Shown: positions 18,288-25,714 of the stretch, piece by piece
How positions within the stretch are numbered: position 1 is the first letter of the stretch
Layout of the letters: every line of letters starts with the position of its first letter
Source of the DNA: Litorivita sp040371945
GTDB taxonomy: Bacteria > Pseudomonadota > Alphaproteobacteria > Rhodobacterales > Rhodobacteraceae
Assembly (NCBI RefSeq): GCF_040371945.1
Contig: NZ_BAABWS010000001.1
Coordinates: forward strand, 1,860,001-1,924,000
Direction of reading: 5' to 3'
Length of the DNA: 64,000 nucleotides
The notes under the pieces: model-generated
The model's input: only the letters and a program-made list of their open reading frames with translations
Database searches by the model: none
What the model was told of the DNA's origin: nothing
Translations under genes and position numbers: made by a program

Positions 18288-18299
18288 GTTAGCGCGAAC
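18288..18299. promoter_or_regulatory. Candidate LacI-type operator upstream of the regulator
   Basis: GTTAGCGCGAAC is palindromic apart from one pair, with the central GCGC that LacI-family operators prefer. It lies 34-45 bp upstream of the regulator start. Autoregulation is an inference. Confidence 0.3.
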
Positions 18300-18364
18300 T
18301 GCTGTGAGACTTCAAGCGACCTGCGCATGCAAAGCGCCTGCCGTCGATGCCCGCAGGGCAAATG

Positions 18365-18395
18365 AAAACCCCGCGCCTGTGACAAGCGCGGGGTT
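18365..18395 (-). terminator. Terminator of the chemoreceptor gene
   Basis: A perfect 10 bp stem, AACCCCGCGC (18367-18376) with GCGCGGGGTT (18386-18395), has a 9-base loop. On the minus strand it runs into TTTTCATT. It lies just past the chemoreceptor stop at 18403. Confidence 0.85.
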
Positions 18396-18402
18396 CGAGG
18401 GC

Positions 18403-20808
18403 TTAGAATTCGTCCCAAACATCGTCGTTTATGGCCTGAGCCGTGACCACGGGCGCCCCATTGGCGACCTGTTTGGCAGGCTCCGCGCGCGGGGCGATCG
18501 GGGGGGCCGAAACCGAAGGCGCAACGAAGGAGGCGGTTTGGGTTTTCGACTTGTCGATCTTGAAGGAGGCGGAAAGCGCGTTGAGCTTGGCCGCTTCGTT
18601 CACCATCAACTTGCCGGTGCCATGGACCTGCGAGGCGACAGAGGCGTTTTTCTGTGTGACGCCGTCCAGTTGGTCGACCGCGGTGTTGATCTCATGCAGG
18701 CCGACGGCTTGCTCGCGCGCGGCTGCGGCGATGGAAGAGACCGAGAGCGAGACCTTGTCAAACTCGCCGATCAGGGTTTCAAACGACTTGCCGGCCTTAT
18801 CCACCAGATCGACACCCGAGGCCACGTTTGTCGCGCTTTCGTGGATCAGAGAATTGATCTCTTTGGCGGCTTCGGAGGAACGCTGTGCCAAGGCGCGGAC
18901 CTCGGAGGCAACGACCGCAAAACCGCGGCCCGCTTCGCCCGCGCGGGCGGCTTCGACACCTGCGTTGAGCGCCAAAAGGTTGGTTTGGAAGGCGAGATCT
19001 TCGATCACCGAAGTCACCTGTCCGATCTTTTGCGAAGAGGAGGAGATTTTATCCATCGCGGCCATTGCGGTCGAGACGGTTTCGCCGCTTACCTGCGCGT
19101 CTTGCTTGGCTTTGACCATGACATTGTCGGCCTCCGAGGCGGCCTCAGCCGTGGATTTGACAGAGGCGTTCAGCTCGGTGATCGCGGCGGCGGTCTGCTC
19201 AAGAGAGGCGGCCTGCTCAATCGCCTTTTGGCTCAGATCGTTGGAGGCCGTCTCCACCTCGCGGGCATTTGTGTCGATCTCGCCTGCGGATGTGACGAAT
19301 GCGCTCACGGTTTCATTCAGCCGCGCAACGGCAGAGTTATAGCCTTCGCGCAGGGTCTCGTATTCACCGGCGAATTTGGTCTCGATGGGCGCCACAAGGT
19401 TGCCGCCTGCCAATTGTGCGATGGCGGCCTGCATTTCGGTCACGACAACGACTTGCTGCTGGTGGTGGATTTCGTTCAATTGCCGCACTTCCTCGGCTGC
19501 GGCGAGCTTTTGGCGCAGGCTGTTGAGGTTGCGCGCCAAATCGCCGATATCTTCACTGCGATCCCGATGGGGAATTTCTACCGTCAGCTCGCCGTCCGTC
19601 ATCTTGGTCAAGGCCTGCCCGACATTGCTCAGCGGTTTGGCGACACTGCGTCCGATCAATGTGCCCGCGACACAGACCAAGACAACAAGAATAAGCATTT
19701 GGATGATCAGGTACTGGCGCAGCTTGTGCACAGGAGCAAAAATCTCGGCGCTGCCCTGTTCGATGACGATCATCCAGTCCGCGCCATGGAACGATACCGT
19801 TTCGACCAAAGCCCAGACGTCCAATCCGTTGATGCCGATCGAATGGATGAATTCATCGGTGGTGCCCGCCAAGGCCGCTGTAATATGATCAGAGGCGGTG
19901 ATGTGATCCAGTACATGCGGCCCATTGACCTCGTCGCGCGCCGGCGATCGCATCATGAGATCTTTACCCACCAAGAAGGTTTGCCCCGTCTCGCCAAGCC
20001 CGTCGACCGAATGCATAAGGTTTGAAATCTTACCGCTCGGCATTTGGAAGATCATCGCCCCGATGCGGCTGCCGTCTTCGGCAAAGAGCGGGGTGCCGAT
20101 AAAGGCCGCCGCCGCGCCGTTGCTTGGCCCGTAGGCTTCGAAATCGGCAAAAGCGATGTCGCCGGATTGAAGCGATGTGGTTTGTTTGAAAGTGTCTGCA
20201 AGGCGGGTGTCAAACCACTGGCCATGGTTCAGGTTGGTGGCAAAATCTGCCTCTTTGAACACCGAATAGACCACGTCGCCGTCATTGTTTACGAGGAAGA
20301 TATCGTAATAGCCGCGCGATTGTTGGAGTTGACGGAAGTAGCCATGGTATTTGTCATGGATACGGTCATAGCGCGTGCCGGTTTCGGCCTTGTCCAGCTT
20401 GTCCTTCTCGCCGGTGGGGAAGGGATTGTTGCTGATGTAAGCGGATTGGAGCGCCCGTTCTTGATTGCTCTCAAGCTCGTCCCAAGCGTGATCAAAGAAC
20501 ATCTGCGCAGTGACGACCGTGGGGTTCTTCGCCTGCGTCAGCACATCGCTTTCGATGGTTTCGAGCAAGCTTTCCAAGGCCTCTGTGCGTGTCTTGAGGT
20601 TGGAGTGGAATTTGTCCTCCACCTCCGCTTCCAACAAAGATTTCGCATCCAAAAAGGCGGTAAAGGTCAAAGCAGACGCACCGACAAAGCCCAAGAGGCC
20701 AATGATCAAGGGCAACCGAACGGCCAATCGCAGGTTGCCGAACCACGACAGAGGGTTTTTCGAACGCGGGCGAATATCCGCAGTTTCGCTGTTGGAGGTC
20801 TGAGTCAT
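18403..20808 (-). CDS. Methyl-accepting chemotaxis protein with C-terminal CheR-docking pentapeptide
   Basis: An 801-residue transmembrane chemoreceptor. TM1 lies near residues 26-48. A large periplasmic sensory region of about 310 residues follows, which I read as Cache-like. TM2 (LIIQMLILVVLVCVAGTLIG) precedes a HAMP domain and the signalling coiled coil, whose tip is EVRALAQRSSEAAKEINSLI. The protein ends VWDEF, an xWxxF pentapeptide of the type that tethers CheR/CheB. The start at 20808 has AAAGGAAAAGCG; eight upstream codons are unlikely to be used. No other che genes are nearby, apart from a response-regulator start at the right edge. Confidence 0.9.
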   Translation of the reverse strand: MTQTSNSETADIRPRSKNPLSWFGNLRLAVRLPLIIGLLGFVGASALTFTAFLDAKSLLEAEVEDKFHSNLKTRTEALESLLETIESDVLTQAKNPTVVTAQMFFDHAWDELESNQERALQSAYISNNPFPTGEKDKLDKAETGTRYDRIHDKYHGYFRQLQQSRGYYDIFLVNNDGDVVYSVFKEADFATNLNHGQWFDTRLADTFKQTTSLQSGDIAFADFEAYGPSNGAAAAFIGTPLFAEDGSRIGAMIFQMPSGKISNLMHSVDGLGETGQTFLVGKDLMMRSPARDEVNGPHVLDHITASDHITAALAGTTDEFIHSIGINGLDVWALVETVSFHGADWMIVIEQGSAEIFAPVHKLRQYLIIQMLILVVLVCVAGTLIGRSVAKPLSNVGQALTKMTDGELTVEIPHRDRSEDIGDLARNLNSLRQKLAAAEEVRQLNEIHHQQQVVVVTEMQAAIAQLAGGNLVAPIETKFAGEYETLREGYNSAVARLNETVSAFVTSAGEIDTNAREVETASNDLSQKAIEQAASLEQTAAAITELNASVKSTAEAASEADNVMVKAKQDAQVSGETVSTAMAAMDKISSSSQKIGQVTSVIEDLAFQTNLLALNAGVEAARAGEAGRGFAVVASEVRALAQRSSEAAKEINSLIHESATNVASGVDLVDKAGKSFETLIGEFDKVSLSVSSIAAAAREQAVGLHEINTAVDQLDGVTQKNASVASQVHGTGKLMVNEAAKLNALSASFKIDKSKTQTASFVAPSVSAPPIAPRAEPAKQVANGAPVVTAQAINDDVWDEF

Positions 20809-21138
20809 CGCTTTTCCTTTACACCACATCAAACTGTGCCTGCCCCTCGGGTTGGCGTCAGCTTGGACAGAAGCGCCCGCGAAAGGGCGGGTCTGGAGTG
20901 AAGGGGTAAAGGATACTCTCTTAAAACGCGCTTAATCGCGCTGCGGGTTGTGGGGCGCGGGCCCAATACAAATGAAAAATTCTAATGAAATTGTTTGGCT
21001 CTGATCGGGGCGCATGAGGGCCAAGAGCACTCAAAGAGCGGATATCCGGCGGCGGGGCATCGATGCGTACCATGAGCGGATGACAAACAGCCCGGAGCGC
21101 GTTAAAGCAAATCCGCGCAACCGGATCACCGCGCAAAA
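20809..21138. other. Intergenic stretch between chemoreceptor and tRNA-Arg
   Basis: About 330 bp with no convincing gene. It should hold the divergent promoters of the chemoreceptor and the tRNA. I see no clear repeat or RNA. Confidence 0.5.
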
Positions 21139-21215
21139 GGCCCCGTGGCTCAACTGGATAGAGCAGCCCCCTCCTAAGGGGCAGGTTGCAGGTTCGAATC
21201 CTGCCGGGGTCGCCA
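21139..21215 (+). tRNA. tRNA-Arg, anticodon CCT
   Basis: A 77-base tRNA with encoded CCA. The acceptor stem pairs GGCCCCG (21139-21145) with CGGGGTC, with one G-T pair. The anticodon stem GCCCC/GGGGC holds loop CTCCTAA, so the anticodon is CCT, reading AGG. The T-arm is GCAGG-TTCGAAT-CCTGC. The 3' 47 bases (21169-21215) are repeated exactly at 33300-33346 and form the left att core of the integrated element, which leaves the gene intact. Confidence 0.96.
21169..21215 (+). repeat. attL core (3' end of tRNA-Arg)
   Basis: This 47 bp block is identical to 33300-33346. Identity stops at both sides: C versus T before it and A versus T after it. It begins in the anticodon stem and ends at the CCA, the usual target of tyrosine integrases. 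Confidence 0.95.
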
Positions 21216-21291
21216 AAAACACTTGAAAAATATGGATTATTTACAGGACGTTGTGCGGAAGCATGCAAAAAGTCCCGTGAGCTTTCGCGGC

Positions 21292-21316
21292 GAAATCGGC
21301 TGAAACGGCCGATTTC
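21292..21316. repeat. Hairpin upstream of the initiator gene
   Basis: A perfect 9 bp inverted repeat, GAAATCGGC (21292-21300) and GCCGATTTC (21308-21316), with a 7-base loop. It lies between attL and the initiator. It could be part of the recombination site, an oriT hairpin or a leader structure; nothing in the sequence decides this. Confidence 0.55.
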
Positions 21317-21337
21317 TCGTACAAAACCTGTACAAAA
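21317..21337 (+). repeat. Putative arm-type integrase/excisionase site, left end
   Basis: Two GTACAAAA direct repeats start at 21319 and 21330. The 21 bp block matches 33219-33239 near the other end at 17 of 21 positions in the same orientation. Position inside each att end suggests arm-type sites. Confidence 0.5.
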
Positions 21338-21371
21338 TTCGCACGTTTGTGCGTATCTCGGGGGGTAAATC

Positions 21372-22229
21372 ATGAGCCGCCATAGCTTTGATCCCGAGAT
21401 CGCCGGACGCGTCGGTCTGAACGCGGCCGTCATCTTTCAGAACATCACCTTCTGGATCGAGAAGAACCAAGCCAATCGACGTAACCTTCGCGACGGGCGG
21501 TATTGGACCTACAATTCCATCTCGGCCTTTGGTGAGTTGTTCCCCTATCTGAGCGAAAAGCAGATCCGAACAGCGCTCGAAAAGCTGGTCAGCGCAGAGC
21601 TGATCATCAAGGGCAATTTCAGCGATGACCGCTATGACCGAACCTGTTGGTATGCCCTGGGCAACTCCATTTGCCCAAATGGGCAAATCGATCCGACCGA
21701 TAGGGAAAATGATGCATTTGCCCCTGAGGGCAAGCCATCTGCCCCAGAGGGCAAATCCTATAAGAACAGATATAAACCATATCAAAAACCAAATCCTTCG
21801 CACGCAAAGGCGGCGGTGGAGGATGAGATTTCAGAGAAGATTTTGTGCGCCTATCCCGAGGATCGCATTCGCGGCAAAGCGGTTTGCATTTCACAAATCC
21901 GCCAAGCGTTGGCCGACGGAGTGGATGCCAAAGACTTAGAGGACGCCGTGCGGTCCTATGCGATCGAGAGCGAAGGCTTCACCCGCTCGAAAGTGTGCTT
22001 CTCCGACAACTGGTTCAGCTCTGGCCGCTGGCTAAAATACCTTCACGACGTCGAGGAGGCACGAGAAACAGGTAAAGCCAAAGAGGCCGAACTGCTGAAA
22101 GGCTTGGCCGATTGGGTCACGGACCGCCATCCGTTATGCCGCCACATCACACCCGGCCAAGTGACCGCTTTGCTGGCTGCAAACCTGGTCAGCCCTGCTG
22201 AAATCGAGGCGGCGGGGCTCAGAGCATGA
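21372..22229 (+). CDS. Replication initiator-like protein with embedded origin
   Basis: A 285-residue protein. An N-terminal winged-helix region at about residues 1-95 (VGLNAAVIFQNITFWIEKN; SEKQIRTALEKLVSAELI) resembles phage and plasmid initiator or helix-turn-helix proteins. A variable linker (about residues 96-150) coincides with three DNA palindromes and an A+T-rich tract. A C-terminal domain ends the protein. The start has GGGGGG seven bases upstream. It overlaps mobC by 4 bp. The layout resembles lambda gene O, where origin iterons lie in the initiator's linker. The replication role is inferred, not proven by homology here. Confidence 0.7.
   Translation: MSRHSFDPEIAGRVGLNAAVIFQNITFWIEKNQANRRNLRDGRYWTYNSISAFGELFPYLSEKQIRTALEKLVSAELIIKGNFSDDRYDRTCWYALGNSICPNGQIDPTDRENDAFAPEGKPSAPEGKSYKNRYKPYQKPNPSHAKAAVEDEISEKILCAYPEDRIRGKAVCISQIRQALADGVDAKDLEDAVRSYAIESEGFTRSKVCFSDNWFSSGRWLKYLHDVEEARETGKAKEAELLKGLADWVTDRHPLCRHITPGQVTALLAANLVSPAEIEAAGLRA
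21669..21755. repeat. Three palindromic iterons inside the initiator gene
   Basis: Three 18 bp units of the form TTTGCCC-N4-GGGCAAA: 21670-21687 (perfect, extending to 9 bp arms), 21717-21734 (last base of the right arm differs) and 21738-21755 (second base of the left arm differs). The first unit sits in a different codon phase from the other two and so encodes CPNGQ rather than APEGK. Conservation is therefore of DNA, not protein. Confidence 0.75.
21757..21800. other. A+T-rich tract next to the iterons (possible unwinding element)
   Basis: About 44 bp dominated by A and T (for example ATATAAACCATATC) directly after the third iteron, in otherwise GC-rich sequence. By analogy with lambda ori it could be the duplex-unwinding element. 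Confidence 0.45.
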
Positions 22230-22696
22230 GTGCGACCGATGCCCACAAAGAGCAGAGAGCAAGGTTACCCACCGATTACATCGGCGGGACTTGTGAGGGG
22301 CGGCAAGCCTCCCCTTCAAACCCCAACCAGACGCGCGCAAGCGGCGTCAAAGAGGGCTTTTCCGAGACCGTGATCTTTCGATGCACACCGTCGGAAAAGG
22401 CAGCGCTTGTGGCCAAGGCGCGCGCCGCTGGCCTGCCCAATGCCACGCTGATGCGCGAGGCCTTGGGGTTGACCGAGGCACGTCGGCGCAAGCCCGTCCC
22501 TCGCGTTGACCCGAAGCTGACCTTTGCGATTGCCCGTGTCGGCGGCAACCTCAATCAGCTCTCCCGTTGGATCAACAGCGCGGTCAAATCCGGACGTGCG
22601 AGCCAGATCGATGCCCTCAGGGTCGCGGCACAGCTGGTGGTCATCGAGCGGCAGTTGGCGCAGATCGTGGCGGCGTACACTGGCGGTGACGCTTGA
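22226..22696 (+). CDS. mobC: MobC-like relaxosome accessory protein
   Basis: A 156-residue protein. Residues 45-80 form a ribbon-helix-helix-like block (ETVIFRCTPSEKAALVAKARAA and LPNATLMREALGL). Residues 100-155 carry the MobC hallmark FAIARVGGNLNQLSRWINSA. MobC proteins bind oriT and help the relaxase open DNA. It overlaps the initiator stop (ATGA) and the relaxase start (TTGA), so the three proteins are translationally coupled. The first 40 residues are polar and probably disordered. Confidence 0.8.
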   Translation: MSATDAHKEQRARLPTDYIGGTCEGRQASPSNPNQTRASGVKEGFSETVIFRCTPSEKAALVAKARAAGLPNATLMREALGLTEARRRKPVPRVDPKLTFAIARVGGNLNQLSRWINSAVKSGRASQIDALRVAAQLVVIERQLAQIVAAYTGGDA

Positions 22697-24255
22697 TCAT
22701 CTCGTTCTTCTCCACTGGCACCGGTAGCGGTGCGGCCCCCGTTGAATACCTGACCGCGCGCGAAGTTCTGGCCTATGACGAGAACCGCAATCTGATCCGT
22801 GATAACAACGGCCAGCCGCAAACCAAGATCCGCGACCCGCTGCCCGAGGTGCTGCACGGCAATCCAGACCAGACCCGCGACCTGATCGACGCGAGCCCCA
22901 ACAAGTGGAGCTACACGGCGGGCGTGATCAGCTTTGCCGATAGCGATGATCCCAGTCCCGACGCCCAGCAAGAGGCCATTGAGCTATTTGAGGCTCTGGC
23001 CTTTGCTGGACTGGACAGGGATCAATACGATTGTCTTTGGGTGCGCCACTCGCATGAAGGCAACGTCGAGCTGCACTTCTGCACGCCACGCCTTGAGCTC
23101 AGCACCGGCAAGGCGCTGAACATCGCACCGCCAGGCCATGAGAACGCCTTTTCCAGCCTGCGTGATTTGATGAACAAGACCCACGGTTGGGCAGACCCTT
23201 TGGACCCCGAACGCGCCCGCGAAGTGAGGGCGACGATTGAAGCGATGACGCGCGCGCAGGGTCGCGACGCGCTGCACGAATGGATACTCGATCAGATCAG
23301 CGTCGGCATCATCACTGACCGCGCTAGCATGATCGACGCACTCACTGACGCGGGCTTCGAGATCCCCCGTGCCAGTAAAGATTACATCACCGCCAAAGAC
23401 CCGGACACCGGTGAACGCTGGCGCTTGAAAGGAGAGATTTTCCATGACGACTGGCAAGCCGAACCGCCTCGCCGAGAAATTGAACGCGGACTTGGAGACA
23501 ATACGCAGCGACCACGCCGCCTTGATGGCATCTCAGCTGGAGAGCTTCAGGAGCGATTTCAGCAGCATTGCGACCAGCGCGCTACATACAATCGAGACCG
23601 ATATCAGGTTCTTTCTGAGCGACAGCAGGAGCGAGTTGGAGAGGCGGAGCGAGACGATCAGGCGCTGGTTGACGATCTCACCCTGGGTGATCGTGGCGAT
23701 GGTCTCATCCTGGATCGCGACAGTGCTGATCGCGAGTTGGCTTTGGACGGGTTTGATTTCGCGCTCGGAGATGGCGGGGCTTGGCCTGACACGGATCGAA
23801 CAGGCTGGGCAGACATGGGTGACGCTGGAACCGAACCGGACCGAACTGAAGACCTGCACGATGGCGCAAACGCCCATCATCTGCATCGAGATCAAGGAGC
23901 CTTAGATGACCAAGCCACCGACAACACCCCTGACAGCATTGGAACGCGAATTACTCGCATCCGTCGAACGGTTGGTGACGGCCTGCGAGAGCTCAGCCAA
24001 GGAATTGCACGCCTTGGAGAAACGCTCAACCAGCAGGATCGAAAGCAAGGTGAATGGCTTGGCGCATTGCGTGGCGCTATTGATGAAATCACATCTCACG
24101 TCCGTCACCATATTGGCCGACTTGCTGCGCGAGGAACAGAACTACGAGACGCTTCAGGCGGGATTAGAGACCAGCTGGAAACTAGCGAAAGACGCCGAGA
24201 AGCGGCTGAACGAGAGCTAGACGTGCGGGGCATGGGCAATAGGCTCAGACACTAG
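22693..24255 (+). CDS. Relaxase / mobilization nuclease
   Basis: A 520-residue DNA-nicking transfer protein. The N-terminus MIISFFSTGTGSGAAPVEYL is typical of a relaxase family common on alphaproteobacterial elements. The metal-binding three-His motif is H119-x-H121-x6-H128 within LWVRHSHEGNVELHF. The C-terminal half (from about residue 280) is Asp/Arg-rich and low in conserved features, exactly where two other genes are nested in another frame. It starts with TTG at 22693, overlapping the mobC TGA. The MOB class and the catalytic tyrosine cannot be assigned safely by eye. Confidence 0.82.
   Translation: MIISFFSTGTGSGAAPVEYLTAREVLAYDENRNLIRDNNGQPQTKIRDPLPEVLHGNPDQTRDLIDASPNKWSYTAGVISFADSDDPSPDAQQEAIELFEALAFAGLDRDQYDCLWVRHSHEGNVELHFCTPRLELSTGKALNIAPPGHENAFSSLRDLMNKTHGWADPLDPERAREVRATIEAMTRAQGRDALHEWILDQISVGIITDRASMIDALTDAGFEIPRASKDYITAKDPDTGERWRLKGEIFHDDWQAEPPRREIERGLGDNTQRPRRLDGISAGELQERFQQHCDQRATYNRDRYQVLSERQQERVGEAERDDQALVDDLTLGDRGDGLILDRDSADRELALDGFDFALGDGGAWPDTDRTGWADMGDAGTEPDRTEDLHDGANAHHLHRDQGALDDQATDNTPDSIGTRITRIRRTVGDGLRELSQGIARLGETLNQQDRKQGEWLGALRGAIDEITSHVRHHIGRLAARGTELRDASGGIRDQLETSERRREAAERELDVRGMGNRLRH
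23444..23905 (+). CDS. Nested mobilization protein, coiled coil plus TM (MbeB/MobB-like)
   Basis: A 153-residue protein encoded entirely within the relaxase gene in another frame. A strong SD (AAAGGAGAG, 23428-23436) sits 7 bases before its ATG. Residues 1-75 are charged and helical (KPNRLAEKLNADLETIRSDH). A hydrophobic segment covers about residues 79-104 (WVIVAMVSSWIATVLIASWL), followed by a short C-terminal part ending CIEIKEP. This layout matches the MbeB-type mobilization proteins nested in ColE1-like relaxase genes. It is likely to anchor or aid the relaxosome at the membrane. Confidence 0.72.
   Translation: MTTGKPNRLAEKLNADLETIRSDHAALMASQLESFRSDFSSIATSALHTIETDIRFFLSDSRSELERRSETIRRWLTISPWVIVAMVSSWIATVLIASWLWTGLISRSEMAGLGLTRIEQAGQTWVTLEPNRTELKTCTMAQTPIICIEIKEP
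23906..24220 (+). CDS. Second nested mobilization protein (MbeD-like position)
   Basis: A 104-residue, mostly helical charged protein (LTALERELLASVERLVTACE, then an Arg/Lys-rich coiled-coil region ending KDAEKRLNES). Its ATG follows directly on the TAG of the previous nested gene, with AAGGAG at 23894-23899, six bases upstream. It too lies wholly inside the relaxase frame, encoding relaxase residues 405-509. ColE1 has two genes nested in the same order (mbeB, mbeD). I do not recognise the sequence family itself. Confidence 0.65.
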   Translation: MTKPPTTPLTALERELLASVERLVTACESSAKELHALEKRSTSRIESKVNGLAHCVALLMKSHLTSVTILADLLREEQNYETLQAGLETSWKLAKDAEKRLNES

Positions 24256-24876
24256 ATGCTATAGAGAGGTTGATGTGATTTTCCCTCCGGCCGTTTGCTT
24301 TGACGTACTTATACGGGTGGACTTGGATCTAAGTGGAGCGCCCGCGCAGAGTAACTTCAGATCACCGAGTGCCAAGCATTTGACACATTTACTTGTCAGG
24401 TTAGTGTTGCCTTGGCGAGTTTATCAAGGTAGATGCCCGCCACCATGACTATGCGTTTGGTCCTTTTAGCCTGGCCGGGTTTTTAGGACGGGTATGAGCG
24501 GCAATGGGAAATCACAGACTCCCACCGCCCATACCGAAACCTGTAATAAGCGCGAACGCTAACCGGTTTGGGCCATGAGCACTTTGGCATGAGGCACCTC
24601 CTTGTGTTGAAGCGCAAAGACGGGCTTTACTCCCCGACGACACACCGCGCGTCATCGCCTTCGATGCATGCGGAGGTTGTTACAAGGTGGTGACGGGCAC
24701 CTAATCTGGAATCACCACGATTTCGTGTCGTGGTCAAGCTGCACCTAGGAAAAGTTCGGCTTGATAACCACTTGTAGAGGTGTGAAAAGCACTCTGATGA
24801 AGCTTGCCGTTGCGAATTTTTTTCTTTGTGTTTTCACATTTTGCTGCAACAGTGAGGCAAGAAGCGGGAGAGATCG
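24256..24876. other. 620 bp non-coding stretch between mob genes and cargo
   Basis: No convincing gene on either strand. It holds an extended imperfect hairpin at 24491-24535. Composition shifts here from the GC-rich backbone to the A+T-richer cargo, so it may mark a cargo insertion point. It could also contain oriT, which is not otherwise located. Confidence 0.5.
24491..24535. repeat. Extended hairpin downstream of the relaxase gene
   Basis: GGTATGAGCGG (24491-24501) pairs with CCGCCCATACC (24525-24535) with one mismatch. Nested inside, TGGGA (24505-24509) pairs with TCCCA (24520-24524), leaving a 10-base loop. No T tract follows, so it is not an ordinary terminator. Confidence 0.55.
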
Positions 24877-25164
24877 ATGGACATTCCAGTGGAGTTGAAG
24901 GACTTTCTGAGCACTGTTTTAAAAGAGAAATTTCCGGAAGAGATGATTTCTGAGATTTCTCTGGACGACGTGACAGTGGATCAAGAGGCCGGCGAAATTC
25001 GGATCACCTTGACTGTCAGCACCCAAATTGCGCCAGAAGATTTTGCCGATGAGTACTTTGGTCTCACTCATTTGATGCAACGTAAATTCAAAGATCGGTC
25101 TGCGGCTCTGAGCAGCTTCTTCCCGATCATCACGCCTGTTTTTGGCCAAGGAGCTCATGCCTGA
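24877..25164 (+). CDS. Small protein of unknown function, partner of HEPN-like gene
   Basis: A 95-residue acidic protein. The first third is helical (VELKDFLSTVLKEKFPEEMI), then two beta-like stretches follow (DDVTVDQEAG, EIRITLTVSTQIA) and a helical end. GGGAGAG lies just before the ATG. Its last bases overlap the start of the next gene by 8 bp, so the two are coupled. I recognise no family. As the first gene of a coupled pair in a cargo region it could be an antitoxin or partner; this is inference. Confidence 0.6.
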   Translation: MDIPVELKDFLSTVLKEKFPEEMISEISLDDVTVDQEAGEIRITLTVSTQIAPEDFADEYFGLTHLMQRKFKDRSAALSSFFPIITPVFGQGAHA

Positions 25165-25714
25165 TACGTCTCTCGCTGACGCCTATTTGGAAACCTCGAA
25201 GGCACTTGTTGAAAATAATGGTGGCAATCCGAGCCAGGCGGATATTCGGAAAGCTATCAGTTGCGCCTACTCTGCGGTTTTCCATGCACTTGCTTGCGAA
25301 GCCGCCGACATGCTTGTTGGGAAGCCGGTAGAGGGTCGTTCTAACAAGGCTTGGGTTGAGGTTTATAGAGGCTTAGGCCACGGAACTTGCCAAGACGCTT
25401 GTCGAAAGTCCAAAAATATCGATTTCCCGGATGGGATAGCGAACTTTGCAGGTGCGTTTGTTCAGCTTCAGGATGCAAGAAAAAGAGCTGACTACGATCC
25501 GATTGCGAGGCCAAGTTCTGAGATCGCTAGATTTTGCGGAAGGTTAGCGCGAAATGCGATCGATGCTCTAAGAAGTGTGCCTGACTATGATAAAACTGCA
25601 TTTGCTACATATGTTTTGATCACTACTCCGGGAGCAAATCACGCGCGCGACATCCATAAAAAAGGTAGTGAACGCGGTTTGGAAGGAATTTTTGAAGCAG
25701 GGCCAAAGAAGTAG
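25157..25714 (+). CDS. HEPN-like helical protein of unknown function
   Basis: A 185-residue, mostly alpha-helical protein. The helix IRKAISCAYSAVFHALACEA resembles the YYAxFH helix of HEPN and related nucleotide-associated folds, and LQDARKRADYDP resembles a motif seen in uncharacterised HEPN-like proteins. The canonical HEPN RNase motif R-x4-6-H is not evident, so activity is doubtful. The ATG at 25157 has AAGGAG at a short spacing; an in-frame TTG at 25142 is an alternative. It is coupled to the upstream small gene. Confidence 0.55.
   Translation: MPDTSLADAYLETSKALVENNGGNPSQADIRKAISCAYSAVFHALACEAADMLVGKPVEGRSNKAWVEVYRGLGHGTCQDACRKSKNIDFPDGIANFAGAFVQLQDARKRADYDPIARPSSEIARFCGRLARNAIDALRSVPDYDKTAFATYVLITTPGANHARDIHKKGSERGLEGIFEAGPKK

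Noticed and set aside
18133..20025. 630-codon plus-strand frame opposite the LacI and chemoreceptor genes
   Set aside because: Crosses two real genes and a terminator; no recognisable domain.
21014..21226. Open frame reading through the tRNA-Arg gene
   Set aside because: Overlaps a structured tRNA and encodes no recognisable protein.
21669..21755. CRISPR-like repeats
   Set aside because: Only three short palindromes with unequal spacing inside a coding frame; spacers and array structure are absent. No CRISPR array or cas gene is visible in the window.
24256..24876. A hidden gene in the 620 bp gap
   Set aside because: No frame over 60 codons with a ribosome site and sensible composition was seen on either strand.
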